NCBI GenBank assembly: GCA_030737875.1
Contig: CM060911.1
Location: forward strand, 110,154,625 to 110,218,624
Length of the DNA: 64,000 nucleotides
Reading direction: 5' to 3'
Origin: Allium sativum
Lineage: Eukaryota; Streptophyta; Magnoliopsida; Asparagales; Amaryllidaceae
Each line of letters begins with the position of its first letter. Within the stretch, counting starts at the first letter, position 1. Below, in pieces: positions 38,289 to 49,914 of the stretch. Under the pieces are notes generated by a model. It was not told the origin of the DNA. It was given only the letters and a program-made list of their open reading frames with translations, and searched no databases. The position numbers and the translations under genes are program-made.

Positions 38289-39512
38289 CGAGGAGCAGTT
38301 TAAAACAATTTACTTTATCTGAGTAAAAGTTTCGATCCTCTGCTGGATTCACAACAGTTTGGAAACCATAAGAGCCAAATTCCAGTACCGTTTGGAATGT
38401 TTTACTTTATTTAATGCAAAATTTATCATTTTGAAGACCCCATATCAGACATACGCAGATAACGTTCAAATTAAATAATAAATTTAAAACTCACATAGAT
38501 CTTCGTAAATACCTTTCAAAAATTAAAAAAGACAACATAACATGTAGAAGAGAAAACAAATTCAATCAATTAGAAGAACAACTATATATGTATGAATCTA
38601 TAGACGAAAGAAAATTCCTGAAATTGAATTGGAAAGGAAATTGAAAAGTAAAGAGTAATAAAACCTTAACATGAAACTGAAATTACATGAACGAATGTTC
38701 TGAAAATTTGTGATTGAGGGAAACAGTAGGCGTGGAGATAGCGGATGAAGACGATGGCGTGGAGAGGAACATATTGGTTTGGTTAGAAGTAGAGGGATTG
38801 AGGGAAAGGGAGACTACTGATTTCCGATTTGGGATCTAGGGGTAGTGAAGATTTTGAACGAGTGGTGGTGGATGATTTTGTGATTTAGGGTTCCTTTCAT
38901 TTTGGCGGACTGAACAAAAATTGGGAGGCAAGTTCAGGCGGGCTATGAAGATTTGTAGGTGGCACTTTTAATGACCGACAAAAATTACTAATTGTAAATA
39001 TATAATTATTAGAAATTATCAATTATTAAACAAAAATTGTTACTTATAGCTATTTATAAATCACTATAATGAAATTAATTACTTGTATGGTAATGTTGGA
39101 TTTTTTTTAAATTTCGAAATTCTTTAATATTTATTTAATTTTTTACTTTTAAACGTTGAACATTTTGTTTTCCTTAATTACTAATTATTTATTAATTGAT
39201 ACATACTGATCAATTTCTTAAAAGTAAATATTTCTTGAAAAACTGCTGCAAAAATAGCTTCAAAATTATAATGACAGTAAACATCCTCTATCTGGAACAT
39301 AATTGAGCGTTAAATTTTTTATGATGGTAAAGTGTTATAATTTCCAATGATTTAGCGACAGAAAATAAGATTCGACGGTAATAATTTAAAATAAGTTGAC
39401 ATATAAATCAAAAATATTATCTCTTACAAAGTCCACGAAAATCCGTCGCTAATTTACGATGGAATTATCCGCTGCTAAATATTTGCTGCTATAAACAACT
39501 TTTCTTGTAGTG
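38289..39512. mobile_element. CACTA-3, end fragment
   Basis: Ends TTTTCTTGTAGTG at 39512, so CACTACAAGAAAA inward, like the right end of CACTA-1. The last 400 bp hold subterminal words such as TTAGCGACAG, CCGTCGCTAATTTACG and GCTGCTAAATATTTGCTGCT. A purine-rich leader-like zone lies at 38700-38960. No transposase is visible. The other end is not between copy Q and this point, so either copy Q was inserted inside CACTA-3 and its far end lies left of the window, or the fragment was truncated. The next bases, TTA (39513-39515), would be the TSD. Confidence 0.7.
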
Positions 39513-39770
39513 TTAGTCTTTCCCTTCATTGGCTTCTGGCCTTGGGTGACCTTCTATTGATCGTGCCGGAACTACCCTGCCGGTATTTTCTTTTGCATAG
39601 ATTTTGAGCTCTCCACTTCGATGATGGTGTCGGTTGCACAATTCTTGGATTGTTCCTTTATGTTGTTGGATTTTTCTTGTGTTGAACCTTAGTTGTCGGA
39701 AGATCCCTTTATGCTTGTGTCAGACTGCTACCCCTTCACCACCAGCCTGTTCCGGTATATTAATTTGGTA
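39513..39770 (-). mobile_element. Part of the 3' LTR of Gypsy-2
   Basis: Removing CACTA-2 and one GTA joins this stretch to 59427. The joined minus strand reads GAGGGGGCAAA, then TGTTACTACCAAATTAATA, which is a purine tract followed by an LTR start, just as in Gypsy-1. The stretch is non-coding. No second copy of this LTR is inside the window, so the assignment rests on this junction. Confidence 0.6.
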
Positions 39771-40255
39771 CACTACGCCATAAAAGGCCTAACGCAACGC
39801 AAAAAAATTGTTGGTACAGGCCCAAAAAATGTTGGCATAGGTATTTGGCAACGTTTTTAGGGTGATGCAATTTTCACCGCTGCTACAGACCTTAAAGGCA
39901 ACTTTTCGACTATCTACGGCAACACAACAAATATTGTTACAGTAGAACCTTATTTAGGTCTGTAGCAACATCCTTAGGTGTCTGTAGCAACATCCAAAAT
40001 TGTTACTATAGATATTAAATTTCTGAATTTTTTTGGTGAGCTACTTGCATAATACCACATACAATAGTACTAAAGCTACTTGCATAATATCACATGCACC
40101 TCTTGCATAAAACACCATTCGTAGATTCATTTCAAAACATACAACAATACACATCATAATTCATTTTCAGCAACTCCAAGAGGACGAAACATGAAAAAAT
40201 TTATGAAGAAAAACTGTCCATACATGTTATTTCACTTGGATGGTACTTTACTGCA

Positions 40256-40647
40256 CTACATTGCCATATGTATCCACAAAACAATCCAAATCATGATCCA
40301 GGACATAACTAAAGCTCTTGAAAAGAATTTTTCTCCGTTCTCGTGATTTCCACATTTAACGCGCATTAAGGCCAACTCTACCTTCATATCAGCCACAAAT
40401 TCATCGGCTTTTGCCCTCTTTTGCTTTTGCTTCAACAGCTTGTCTTCAAGTGTCTTCCTTTCCATAAGTAATTATGATATAGTATTTTTTCCATTAATTT
40501 AACAGCAATATCTTCCATTTCAGCATTTCTATTAATTTTATACACTTCGTCATGCCACATGAAATACCCATAATCGTCATTCTGCACATATGTTAAATTC
40601 TCGACTAAAACATCATTGAAAAATACGATAATCGATAAAGCAACCAA
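40256..40647 (-). pseudogene. Possible GRF-type zinc-finger protein remnant
   Basis: Two overlapping minus-strand frames (40647-40432 and 40465-40256) read as one broken protein: a GYFMWHDE motif, a helical segment, then a charged coiled-coil rich in K, E and R. CxYFxWxD followed by a coiled-coil is seen in many small plant GRF zinc-finger proteins. The upstream Cys-rich part is missing, so this is a weak call. It could instead be an unrelated passenger fragment of CACTA-2. Confidence 0.3.
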
Positions 40648-41216
40648 AAATACCTAATTTATACTCATAGGCCACATGGAGCAACTAGAAAACTTCTTTT
40701 CTGCATTCGACCCTACATTCACAGTCATCATCTTCGCTGGGATTTTGTTGTGGCAATGTTTATTTCCCACCGCTGTTGTTGAAGCTGAAGTAGAAATTGA
40801 TTGAGTGGTCATTGAACTCGAAGATGGACGGATCAACTACATATATGTAGGCATACATGTGAATATGAATATATGCATGTATACTTGTGTGTATGAATTA
40901 ATTTTTTAAGAACTACACATGTTCAAGAAGATGGATAGATCAATTACACAAGCACTCAAACAAGAAACAGGGAAATGGACAAACAACATATTGTACTTAT
41001 CAGTATTAACTGAGTGATTTTGGTTGGACCATTTCTAACTGGTAGTGCTCTAAGTGCTCTTAGAAATTGACCTGTAAGGCATGTAGGCTTCCATAAAATT
41101 ATATCCTTATGGCAATGATGATGATGTGAGCTATTTATAAATGTAAAATAATTGCCATAGTTTCGATCTACCAGACCCATTTTTATATTTCTAACATATT
41201 CTTACATACCCACAAA

Positions 41217-41740
41217 CGAACAAATGAAATTAAAGTTGAAACATATCAGATTGGCATAGTAGATAGGTTAGACATTCCTTTATCACATCGTGAAGTTGAT
41301 GGTCTTGCAAAGATGCAGGATTTAGTTGTTGAAGCAAATAACCATGGGAAAGTGTTGAGTGATAAAAAGATTAATAGGAGTGATAATGTTAATCCAACAT
41401 AGTCAGATGAATGTATTGTAGTTAAAGAGAATGGGTCATTTGAAACTATTTCTGCTGAGACTACGGGTCATGGAAATGTGCAAACAGTGATTGAATTGAC
41501 TGGTTGCCAAACAATAGAAGATAACATAGAGCACAAAGTCATGAATGAAAAGGAAATGGTATTACCTGAACCACCTGATGCATTACTAAAGCAAAACTTC
41601 AACCATACTGCATGGCATGGAAGTCACAATGTCAACCAAGATGAGAGAACATAAAGTATAAGACATGTTGAAAAGTAGAATTGTGAAGTTTCGAATGAAA
41701 CCAAGGAGCTGCTTGTAGATGTTATGCTCCTTACAGGTTT
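41217..41740 (+). pseudogene. Captured gene-like fragment in CACTA-2, left part
   Basis: One plus-strand frame stays protein-like for 524 bp, interrupted by only three stops (TAG 41400-41402, TAA 41652-41654, TAG 41676-41678). It includes DIPLSHREVDGLAKMQDLVV and, at its right edge, ETKELLVDVMLLTG. Composition is hydrophilic, rich in E, N, H and V. The same frame continues after the nested insertion at 58617-58721 for 33 more codons before a TGA. I do not recognise the protein. It may be an exon of a host gene captured by the transposon, or an unrecognised CACTA gene. Confidence 0.5.
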
Positions 41741-42039
41741 TGTAACACACTGTAATTTTGTTAACATTAAAGAGGATAAATTAAATAATAATTAATTTAA
41801 TATTCAGAATTAAAGAAAACGGACTGCGCCATAGCGTCCGTCTCGAAATTCTGGTTAAGATGGACATTTGGTTTGCGTAAAACGGACACCGTATGGAGAA
41901 GTTTTGAGGGTTTTAAGTTTGTATATGCACAGAAAGAATATATATATATATATACATATGAGTCATATAGGAGTCATATATGAGTCAGCACCTTATCCAT
42001 AACAGTTCGAATTTGAAAAAGAAAAAGAGGCGGCAACTT

Positions 42040-42160
42040 TCCCGCTCTAGGGGGTCGACCCCCCTAGAGGGGTGTCGACACTGGGGTCGAACCCTCTTAA
42101 GGGGTGTCGACACCAGGGTCGACCCACCCACAGGGGTGTCGACACCCCTAGGGCTGAGGT
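42040..42160. repeat. Cluster of GGTGTCGAC repeats in the solo LTR
   Basis: About 120 bp of GC-rich tandem and inverted words: GGGGTCGACCCC once and AGGGGTGTCGACAC three times, with intermediate GGGTCGA copies. GTCGAC occurs at least five times. Strong local hairpins are expected. An A-run of about 17 lies downstream near 42297. Confidence 0.8.
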
Positions 42161-43013
42161 GGCAATCGGTTCCAGAGGGTTTGGAAACTATATATATGTA
42201 GTCATTTCTCTTGTTTTCTTCATTAAGAATTCATGGTGGTCAAACTCTGCTGGTGTCTGAACTGAATCCGTTATCTTCTACAACTATCAATTTTGCAAAA
42301 AAAAAAAAAAAAATCTAAAGATTCAAGATCCATTAACACTGTGAGTTTCTAGTTGCTTTTAGATTTGAATATTTAAAAGTAAATGTGACACGACTATGAC
42401 TTGGATTTGTTCATATGCCTAAATTATATCAGATCCACTGTAAATCATGAACATATGACATTCTGAATTGGTTAGGATTAGGATCAAAATCTCTATCTTG
42501 TTGGATCCATTGTAACCTTTGTGGCATTCTATGATTTGTGCTAGATATATTTTAACTATTGATCTAAATCTCTATCTTGTTAGATCTATGGTAACTTCTA
42601 TGATATGCCATGATGCGAACCTTAAACCTTATTTGTGTAGATCCACTTTTAAACCGTTGAATCTAAATTATGTGGACATTTGAACTGTTAATCAGATCTA
42701 GTTTATCACCTTGTGCATATCATATTAGATTTAAACCAGTTGGACGTCTAAATTGTTAATTTAGATCTAATTATGCTTATTGTGACATCATAGTTATGTT
42801 AAGAATCAATTGACTACCACAAGTTCATCAGTTTCATACCTATATATCCACCTTATCACTATGCTATTTATGTTTATGCCAAGTTATGTTAAAACATTCA
42901 CTTTTGTCATATTCCTATTATTTTCCCTTTATCGTTTATGACTAGGCTATTATCTAGCCCAGGCATGCTGCCAATTTTATGAGTGCGCTAGTTAGGGAAC
43001 GGGGGAAAAGGGA

Positions 43014-43901
43014 TGTTAGACCAAAAATTGTTTCTAACACCCAAATTAATTATGATTTCTATGAAATAGAATCAAAAAGCAACAAAGAGCACGCGATTTA
43101 TAGTGGTTCGGCGTTAATGAGCCTACGTCCACTTTGTTTTCTTTTAATTGATGATTTGAATACAAATACAACAATGATTCTCACTCAACTCCACAATCAC
43201 AATGCATAAAGTCACTCAAATCTCTCAAAAATAGACTTTAAGAGACGATTTTGATCTGAATGTAGCTATGAAATTCGGTTATAGAGGAAGTTAGAACTGA
43301 GAATTTGCCAAAAGATCCTTCCAAATGCCTCCATATGGTGTATTTATAGGTGAAAAATCTCTTTGAAGTGGCTCCGGTTCGGAATTGCGTGGCACCCATC
43401 CCACAAGAGTCGGGTTCGGAGGCTTTCAGATGGTGACAACGCATCGATTTGGTGAGAGATCGTGGGAGAAATGGTCATGCTTGGTCCGAGTCTTCAGGAA
43501 ATGTGTGTAGCAATGGTCATAGGTTCAGAGAAAGGGGTTCAGATCGGCTGCCTCCGATCCGATCCGATGAAGCCTCCTACCTTATGATGTTGTTGTCGTA
43601 CTCCTCTGTTCCGATTTGATAAGGCCACTTGTTATTTTCTGATGTTGCTGACGTATCTCCCCGATCCGAACTGACGAGGCCACTCGCTATCCTCTAATGT
43701 TGCTGACGTATCACTGATCCGAACCAATGAGGCCGCTCGTTATCCTCTAATGTTGCTGACATATCACTGATCCGAACTGATGTGATTTCTGCATCTTTGA
43801 TCTTTACTTTTTTCCTGTGCTATTTCCTTTCGATCCGAACCGATTGGTTGCTTTCTCACTGTTTGCTCTTTGTGTAGCCTAGTTCACAAAGTAGGCTAAC
43901 T
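43014..43901 (-). repeat. 3' LTR of Gypsy-1
   Basis: Partner of 56132-57019 with the same length. The first base on the minus strand is changed (AG instead of TG at 43901). It contains about three tandem units of roughly 55 bp (TGTTGCTGACGTATCA...CGATCCGAACC...GAGGCC) at 43630-43790. A TATAAA box lies at 43102-43097. Confidence 0.92.
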
Positions 43902-43913
43902 TTTTGCCCCCTC
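43902..43913 (-). other. Polypurine tract of Gypsy-1
   Basis: Minus strand GAGGGGGCAAAA immediately before the 3' LTR (AGTTAGCC, mutated from TGTTAGCC). Confidence 0.85.
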
Positions 43914-45424
43914 GAAGTACACTCTTATTTAAGATAAAGTGTGCTTCGAAGCAGTTTACAAAACATCCTTTGGATTAGAACCATTGAATGATCGCCTCCA
44001 TTTACTTGTAGTGTTGTGTCACTTCATAAAGTCGTGGATTTTGCTGCTTATATATATCCACAATTCATATGAATCACTTTCTTCATTTTCAAACGATTTC
44101 GAGAGCTCCTTTTAATGTCTAGTTATTCTTCCAGGTGAGTTTTTTGTTTTTAAAATTCTCCCGGTGTGGCAAATCTGTGTATATGATCCCCTTCGGTTCG
44201 AATCCCGATACGAATGGGTATCCTTCAGTAGCACACTCGGATGGGCCTTCCAATATTGCTACATCATGGACTAACAGGCCAGAGTTCCTTCGTGGGCTCG
44301 ACTCCCGGTTCGAACGGAGTGAAGTAGGCTAGGAATACGAGTGGTCACCTTAGTTTTATATATATCTGCCTCCCACCTTCTTCCTCCTCTCTTTTTTTAT
44401 TGCTCTCGTCCAAGAAAACTTAGCATCGAAACCCTAGAACTTCAAAAACTCTGAAATTATCTCGTTCTTCCTTAAATTCAAAAACTCGGTAGGTCAAAAG
44501 CTTCGATTATCCTTGTAATAACTGATTTCAATCGAAATTTGTGGTCATATTGGGCGATTCGATCATGGTGCACGTTTAATTCCAACGCCGTTTCCCTCTC
44601 TCTCTTCTCCATCGTCGTTGGTGGCTCTTGTCACCGCCTCGAGGCGCTGAGAGGAAGAATTTGGGTTCTACCGTATATTTGAGCACGTAAGTGCTTAGAC
44701 TTAGTAGGGATTTGTGAAATAGAATTGGGTTCAGTATCGGTTAAGCGAGGTGAAAGATGGATGATGAAGAAGAGGAGAGGAACTGGGATCAGTTCGGGTG
44801 GAGAAACGTTGGAGTGAAGGAAAGGGAAAGGTGCCTATAAGACCGGATCGGGTCGGAGCAGAAAAAGGCAAAAGAGAGAAAACAAAACTCACCTGGTCGG
44901 ATCAGATGGTGCTTACAAGGCTGGATCAGGTTGGAGTAGAAAAAAGGCAAAAATAAAGGGAAAACAAAACCTACCTGGTCGGATCGGATAGGAATAAGGG
45001 ACAAGGAGAAGAAGGATTACTCAAGCTGATCCGCTCCGAATGTCTACACCCGAGCCGATTCGGTTTTACTCACTGGGTGCGAACGTCCGCTTCCGATCGA
45101 AACATGACTTTGCCCTCCAATCTGATCCCAATACAGATATCCGGACCGAACCGAATCAGCCTAACTTAATGTGCAAGAATTTTTTCAATTATCTTAATCA
45201 ATGCTTGGCATAACTTTCAACTTGACGAACAGTTTTTCGAACATAACAAACATCAAGGACCATTCTGAAACATTATTATTTCTTTGAATCTTCATATCAC
45301 GCTTTCATATGTTTGCTCTGCATTTTTGTTACACGTAGCGCACACTTTAGCTCACATACACACACGGGGACATGGGCAACTTTACTCTAATCTTTGATAT
45401 TATTTCTTCAATAGTCTAGTGATC
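43914..45424 (+). other. Leader region of the Gypsy-1 antisense gene
   Basis: 1.5 kb between the purine tract and the antisense gene, without long open frames. A plus-strand TTTATATATAT at about 44356 is followed by a CT-rich CTTCTTCCTCCTCTC stretch, a plausible promoter and transcript start for the antisense gene (inference). A duplicated unit of about 78 bp occupies 44831-44908 and 44909-44987 (AAAAAGGCAAAA ... ACCTGGTCGGATC). Confidence 0.5.
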
Positions 45425-46856
45425 ATGGTCGAGAGACGTTCGTCTAGGTTAGCAAAGAAGATGGAAATTGTGGTAACTTCCGAGAAAGTTACTATTGATG
45501 ACATATCTTCTTCTTCAGACCCTAAATGGGACGATGAGGGCCCAGATTATGAGGTAGGGACACATAACAATGAAACACCTTTCGATAGCGAAATTTCTCT
45601 GGGCTATGAGGAGGAAGGAGGAATCAAAGATAATCGTGCTCCTGACGAGTTTGAGTCCGCCATTATCTTGGAGTCACCTATAGACTCTGTTGAATCAACG
45701 ATTGACGACAATAGGCTTGTTCGCATATGTTTAAAGCACGGGATACTAAAAAGGGACACCCTGGTGCCATCAAAAACTGACCGTCCTCACAACCCCCCAG
45801 AAGGATTCATGGCAATTACCCGATTGATGTGTATGGTTGGGGCTATTCCACCGTTTCCGCCTTTTGTTGTCGACTTTCTGAGACAGATGCGGATTGCCCC
45901 CATGCAATTACATCCCAACTCCTATGCTTACTTATATACCTTATATATAGCATACCGGGAGATTTTAGGTACAGAGGTCACTTTCAAGGACGTCCACTTT
46001 TTTTATAATATCAAGCATCGGACTCGGGAAACTCCTTCTTTCTCTTACTTCGAATCAGTCCCAAAAAGGAAAATTATTTCAGCACCATTCAGCAGCAAGA
46101 CCGGCGATTCCAAGCTAGAATGGTTTTATATAAGGCAACAACCGGGATGTGCCAGGAGATGGACAAAATCAAGTAAAACATTGGTTTTCTAAATCTCAAC
46201 TTTGAATGTTCACGCCAACACATTAATCTGTTTTCTTTTTATTTGCAGTTGATAATCCAAAACAAATATCGGGTCAAGTATACTTTGATCGGATGCATCG
46301 GCTCCTCAATGGTGATCAAAAATTTCTTACCATCGATGAAGTCCTTAAAGATGAATACCTCCATCATCATGGGCTATTGTCCATTACCCGTAGCATAGGT
46401 CACGGGTCGAGTCCATATGTATACATCCCCCCAGTGGACATAATTCCTGAAACGGGCGAGGGCACGAAAAGTCCAAGAATACCTCTTCAGACTTCACCTT
46501 CTCCATCTTCAACTCAAGACGATGAGCTGGCCAACATAGCCGAAAAGCACCGAGAAGGGTACATTGTCCCTGGGGATGCTATTTCTCCTGATAAATCACT
46601 ATCTCCTAAAGAACTGCCGATAGACGCTTCCCAAGGAGATGCCCCTACAACCGATGACCCTACATTTCAGGGCTTAGGAGATCTCCCACTTCCTGAAACT
46701 ATCTATACTTCAGAGTATTTTGGCACAAATCCTTTAGTTTTTACTTCTTCAGTGGAGACTACTCCTGTTAAGGCCAAAGAGCCCACTCGCGTTGGCTTGG
46801 CTTCAGACTCGGGTTTGTCGGAGGGAACACCACTTAGGATGCACTTAACACAATAG
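45425..46856 (+). CDS. Antisense gene of Gypsy-1, 5' part (PF04195-like)
   Basis: Exon 1 45425-46172 and exon 2 from 46249, joined by an intron with CAA/GTAAAA donor and TTTGCAG acceptor that keeps the frame. It starts MVERRSSRLAKKME. After an acidic N-terminus comes a region like the plant PF04195 'putative gypsy type transposon' domain: MVGAIPPFPPFVVDFL, YLYTLYIAYREILGTEVT and FKDVHFFYNIKHR. The C-terminal part is rich in S, P, T and E. It ends at a TAG (46854-46856). Antisense genes of this type lie between pol and the 3' LTR in Tat elements. Their function is unknown. This half is fully open, unlike gag-pol. Confidence 0.75.
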
Positions 46857-46930
46857 CACCACATTTCACAACACTTACTTCTCATGAGAATACTGACTCT
46901 GAATTTCACTTACATAGTTGCGCATGTACA

Positions 46931-49102
46931 ATGTCTCTCCCTTACTATGACGTTAGGAAAATACGTCGCAGCATGACTAGACCCCCTTCCGATGTCGAGC
47001 ATGATCGCGGCGAAATCCGGGGTAGAGAGGACAGAAGGCCTCATGATTCTTATCAATCGTGGACCTCGCGCTCTCGCTCCCCCGTTCGGTCGGATCCAGA
47101 ACGATACGAAAGCTACCAGGGTCGTCGAGGAGAAGATACATCGCAGCCAAAAGCCCAAACTTCTCCTCAAGACAATTGCAGTAGGGAATGGAACCCGCCG
47201 AAAGATACCGACTCACGAGGCAAGCATAAGGTTTCTGATAAGCGGCGTAGGAAGGGTGAGGCGACCATCGTGCCCACTAAACATAGGGATACTGAGCTAA
47301 CATACTGCGCACCTCCACCATTGGATGCTGAAGCTAAAGTTAAGCGGGCATATCTGGAGAAGCAGTTCCTCGACCACTACTTTGAAAATCTGACTTTCTT
47401 ACCTGCTCTCGAGCCTATTTCCTCGAGGTGGGCAGACGAGGCCAAAGCAAAGATTGACGCAGTCGAAAAACAATATTCGGAGATGTTCAAGTATTCATGT
47501 AACCTCTCCAGAATCATTCGAACTTTAATTACGGATATTGAATCAATGAAAAAGACTGCAGCTGCCGACGCAAAGGCCTTGAAAAATTTGGAGAAGGACC
47601 TCGAAGACACACATGCCCAACTTGTAATCGCTCAACGAGACGCTACCAACTTTAAACAACAATTTGAAGAGTTACAGAAGCGTTACCATGACTTGCTAGA
47701 ATCTCATAGCCAAGAGCACTTAGAGTTGAAAAAGCAAGCAGAAGATGCTAAGTCGGATAACGCCAAAATGCAACTTGCTTACAATGCTCTTGAGCGAGAA
47801 AAAGCCGAGTTAGCGAGAAAGAACGCTGAATTGGAGAAAAGAAATGCTGACTTGGCTTCCAAGTTGATGGAGGCCGAGAATAGGGCTGCCCTAGCGGAGG
47901 GTAATGTGGAAAGTGTTATTAAATCCGCCGAAGAGACCCGCAAACAGCTGTCAGAGGCCCAGGAGGAAGTGCATGGTTTCGGCAAATTACTGATCGAATT
48001 CTTCGCGCATATAATTCGTCGCCGAAATATCTCTTGGATTGAATATTATCCGACTACCTTGGTTCACATATGGAGCTAAATTATCGAATGGGAGAAAGAG
48101 GAACTCAAGGTAGATTCTGTCAGCAAAGACAAGCTTATGGAAAAATATCCAGGAGATGATGAGCCGACACGTCTGGCCAAGGGGCGTCGCCTCATCACTG
48201 CTGCTATGGAGGAGGAGAAGCGGACGGCCAAACAAAAATATATCTCCGAGGCTGGTTCTTCTTCTACTACCGCTGAAACTTCTGAAGTTGAGGGATATGA
48301 CCCCGAAAACCCGGAGATCCCTCAGGCATCTCTTTTATCCCCCATACCCGAGACGGCGTCAGAGACGACAGTCACTCCAGCTGAGAAATCATCGGAAGGT
48401 ATTTCTACCTTTTCACCCCAATTCGTCAAAGCTGTATCCACTTTTCATCACATAATCGGGCAATCGATGAAGGATCCTTTATTTTTTCATGAGTTGATAA
48501 CTATTGCTTCTCATTCTGTAGGTGTTGAACTGACCGAGAAGACAGACGTGCCTCAGGGAACCACCACCGAAGCAAAATCCGCGGAGAAGGCTCAAGGAGA
48601 AAAGGATAAGGCTATCTTAGCAGAGTCAGGAGAGGGAGCTGAATTGTCCAAGGCTGATGCTCCTCATGATGACGAGATGATAGACGCCTTGAAGGACGAT
48701 GGCGGTAGCGAGGGACATGAGGAAGACCCTGATGTGGCTATAGTCGGGGATTCAAAAAGCGCTGATGACATCACTTTGGCTGAAATGAAAGCTGAATAAG
48801 ATAAATGTATGCAGCTAAAAATTGAAGACCTGAACCTCGAAAGCCTTAAACCTCGTGCAGTGATGGATCCTGGATCAAGGTTAGTCGTTAAGCTTTCAAC
48901 TAGATCTATTACAGAAGAGCTTGCTAAAAAGTCTTCTGTTGATTCCAGCGTTCCGACTCCTGGGAAAAAATCAACCGATTCTAGCACTTCGGTTACAGGG
49001 AAGAAAAAGTTGAAACGCATTATGACCGATGTTGAAAAGGAAGCTAAGGCTGCTCAGAAAGCTGCCAAAAAATCCAAGTCCGATCCAAAGCCCAAATTAT
49101 GA
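46931..49102 (+). pseudogene. Antisense gene of Gypsy-1, 3' part (coiled-coil)
   Basis: A single plus-strand frame interrupted only by TAA at 48077-48079 and TAA at 48797-48799. It starts with an Arg/Ser/Asp-rich stretch (SRSRSPVRSDPERYES), then a long coiled-coil at 47330-47990 (IDAVEKQYSEMFKYS, EKAELARKNAELEKRNADL). After the first stop come an acidic S/T/E-rich segment and a Lys/Ala-rich tail (EAKAAQKAAKKSK). It lies in another frame from 45425-46856 and is probably a later part of the same gene, through an unrecognised intron or a frameshift. Coiled-coil C-termini are usual for PF04195 proteins. It is annotated as broken because of the stops. Confidence 0.6.
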
Positions 49103-49914
49103 AGTTCTTTGCTTTATTTTGGCATTTAATTGGTTTGCAATTGTTGCATCGAGTGCGGCCCTTGCATCTTCTTTTTTGCTTGTTTTCCATGTACAAACTC
49201 ACACGTTTGTAAATAAAAATAGTTTATTTCCTGCAATGTCTGATAGTCGTTAGTTCAGCACTTAAGTGAAAATACAAAAGTATGTCATACTAAAGTTATG
49301 TAATGAAGTCATGGTGGAGGGGGGTATGTGTGCACATGTATGCCCCCAGTCAATCTTGGATAACTGAGCAAGTACTGTTCAAGATTAAATTAAAATTAAA
49401 AAATCCAAATGTCCCCGATTCTCCGACGGGGCCATATTACTTTCGTCATTGATGCCTGTTCTTTCTGGTATCTTTATACTCTCCTGTCTCATATCCAGGT
49501 TAGAGTTTTCGTTGAGGCGGTCTCTTATCTGGGTACACCTTCACGCCTCAGAGGACGTTGTCTTCCCGTCCTTTATACTCTCTCTCGATTATAGAAAGTT
49601 AGAGTTAAGAATGTCGTCTTCCCATTCTTCTATGTCTTATCGTACAAACAGTCGTTTTGTTTGTTCCTGCATATAGGTCTTCTCCAACTTTCCAAATTTT
49701 AATTTAACATTTCGTGTTTCACAGTCATAATAGAATAATTGTTGAAGATATAAATAATGCAGGAAAGTAAATGACACACGATATTTTTATAGTGGTTCGG
49801 CTAAGTCGTAGCCTACACCCACTTTATAATGTTTTGTTCACATAAACAGACTTTTTAAGGCAAGTCGTGCCTTTTTACATATCTTATGAAAACAAAAGAA
49901 ATGACATTTCATAT
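49103..49914. other. Spacer between the antisense gene and pol in Gypsy-1
   Basis: The 3' ends of the antisense gene and gag-pol face each other across this stretch. It is T-rich and has no recognisable coding content. It contains the LTR-promoter-like block at 49765-49850. Confidence 0.6.
49765..49850 (-). promoter_or_regulatory. LTR-promoter-like block inside Gypsy-1
   Basis: Matches the LTR around its TATA box: the plus strand reads TTTATAGTGGTTCGGC, then GTAGCCTACACCCACTTT; the LTR has TTTATAGTGGTTCGGC, then GAGCCTACGTCCACTTTG (56215-56260). TATAAA is at 49791-49786 on the minus strand. Neighbouring sequence is not LTR-like. If active it would transcribe towards the antisense gene from the opposite strand. 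Confidence 0.55.

Noticed and set aside
46703..49020. Minus-strand frames opposite the Gypsy-1 antisense gene
   Set aside because: Shadows of the plus-strand coiled-coil gene; no domain and no order consistent with gag-pol.
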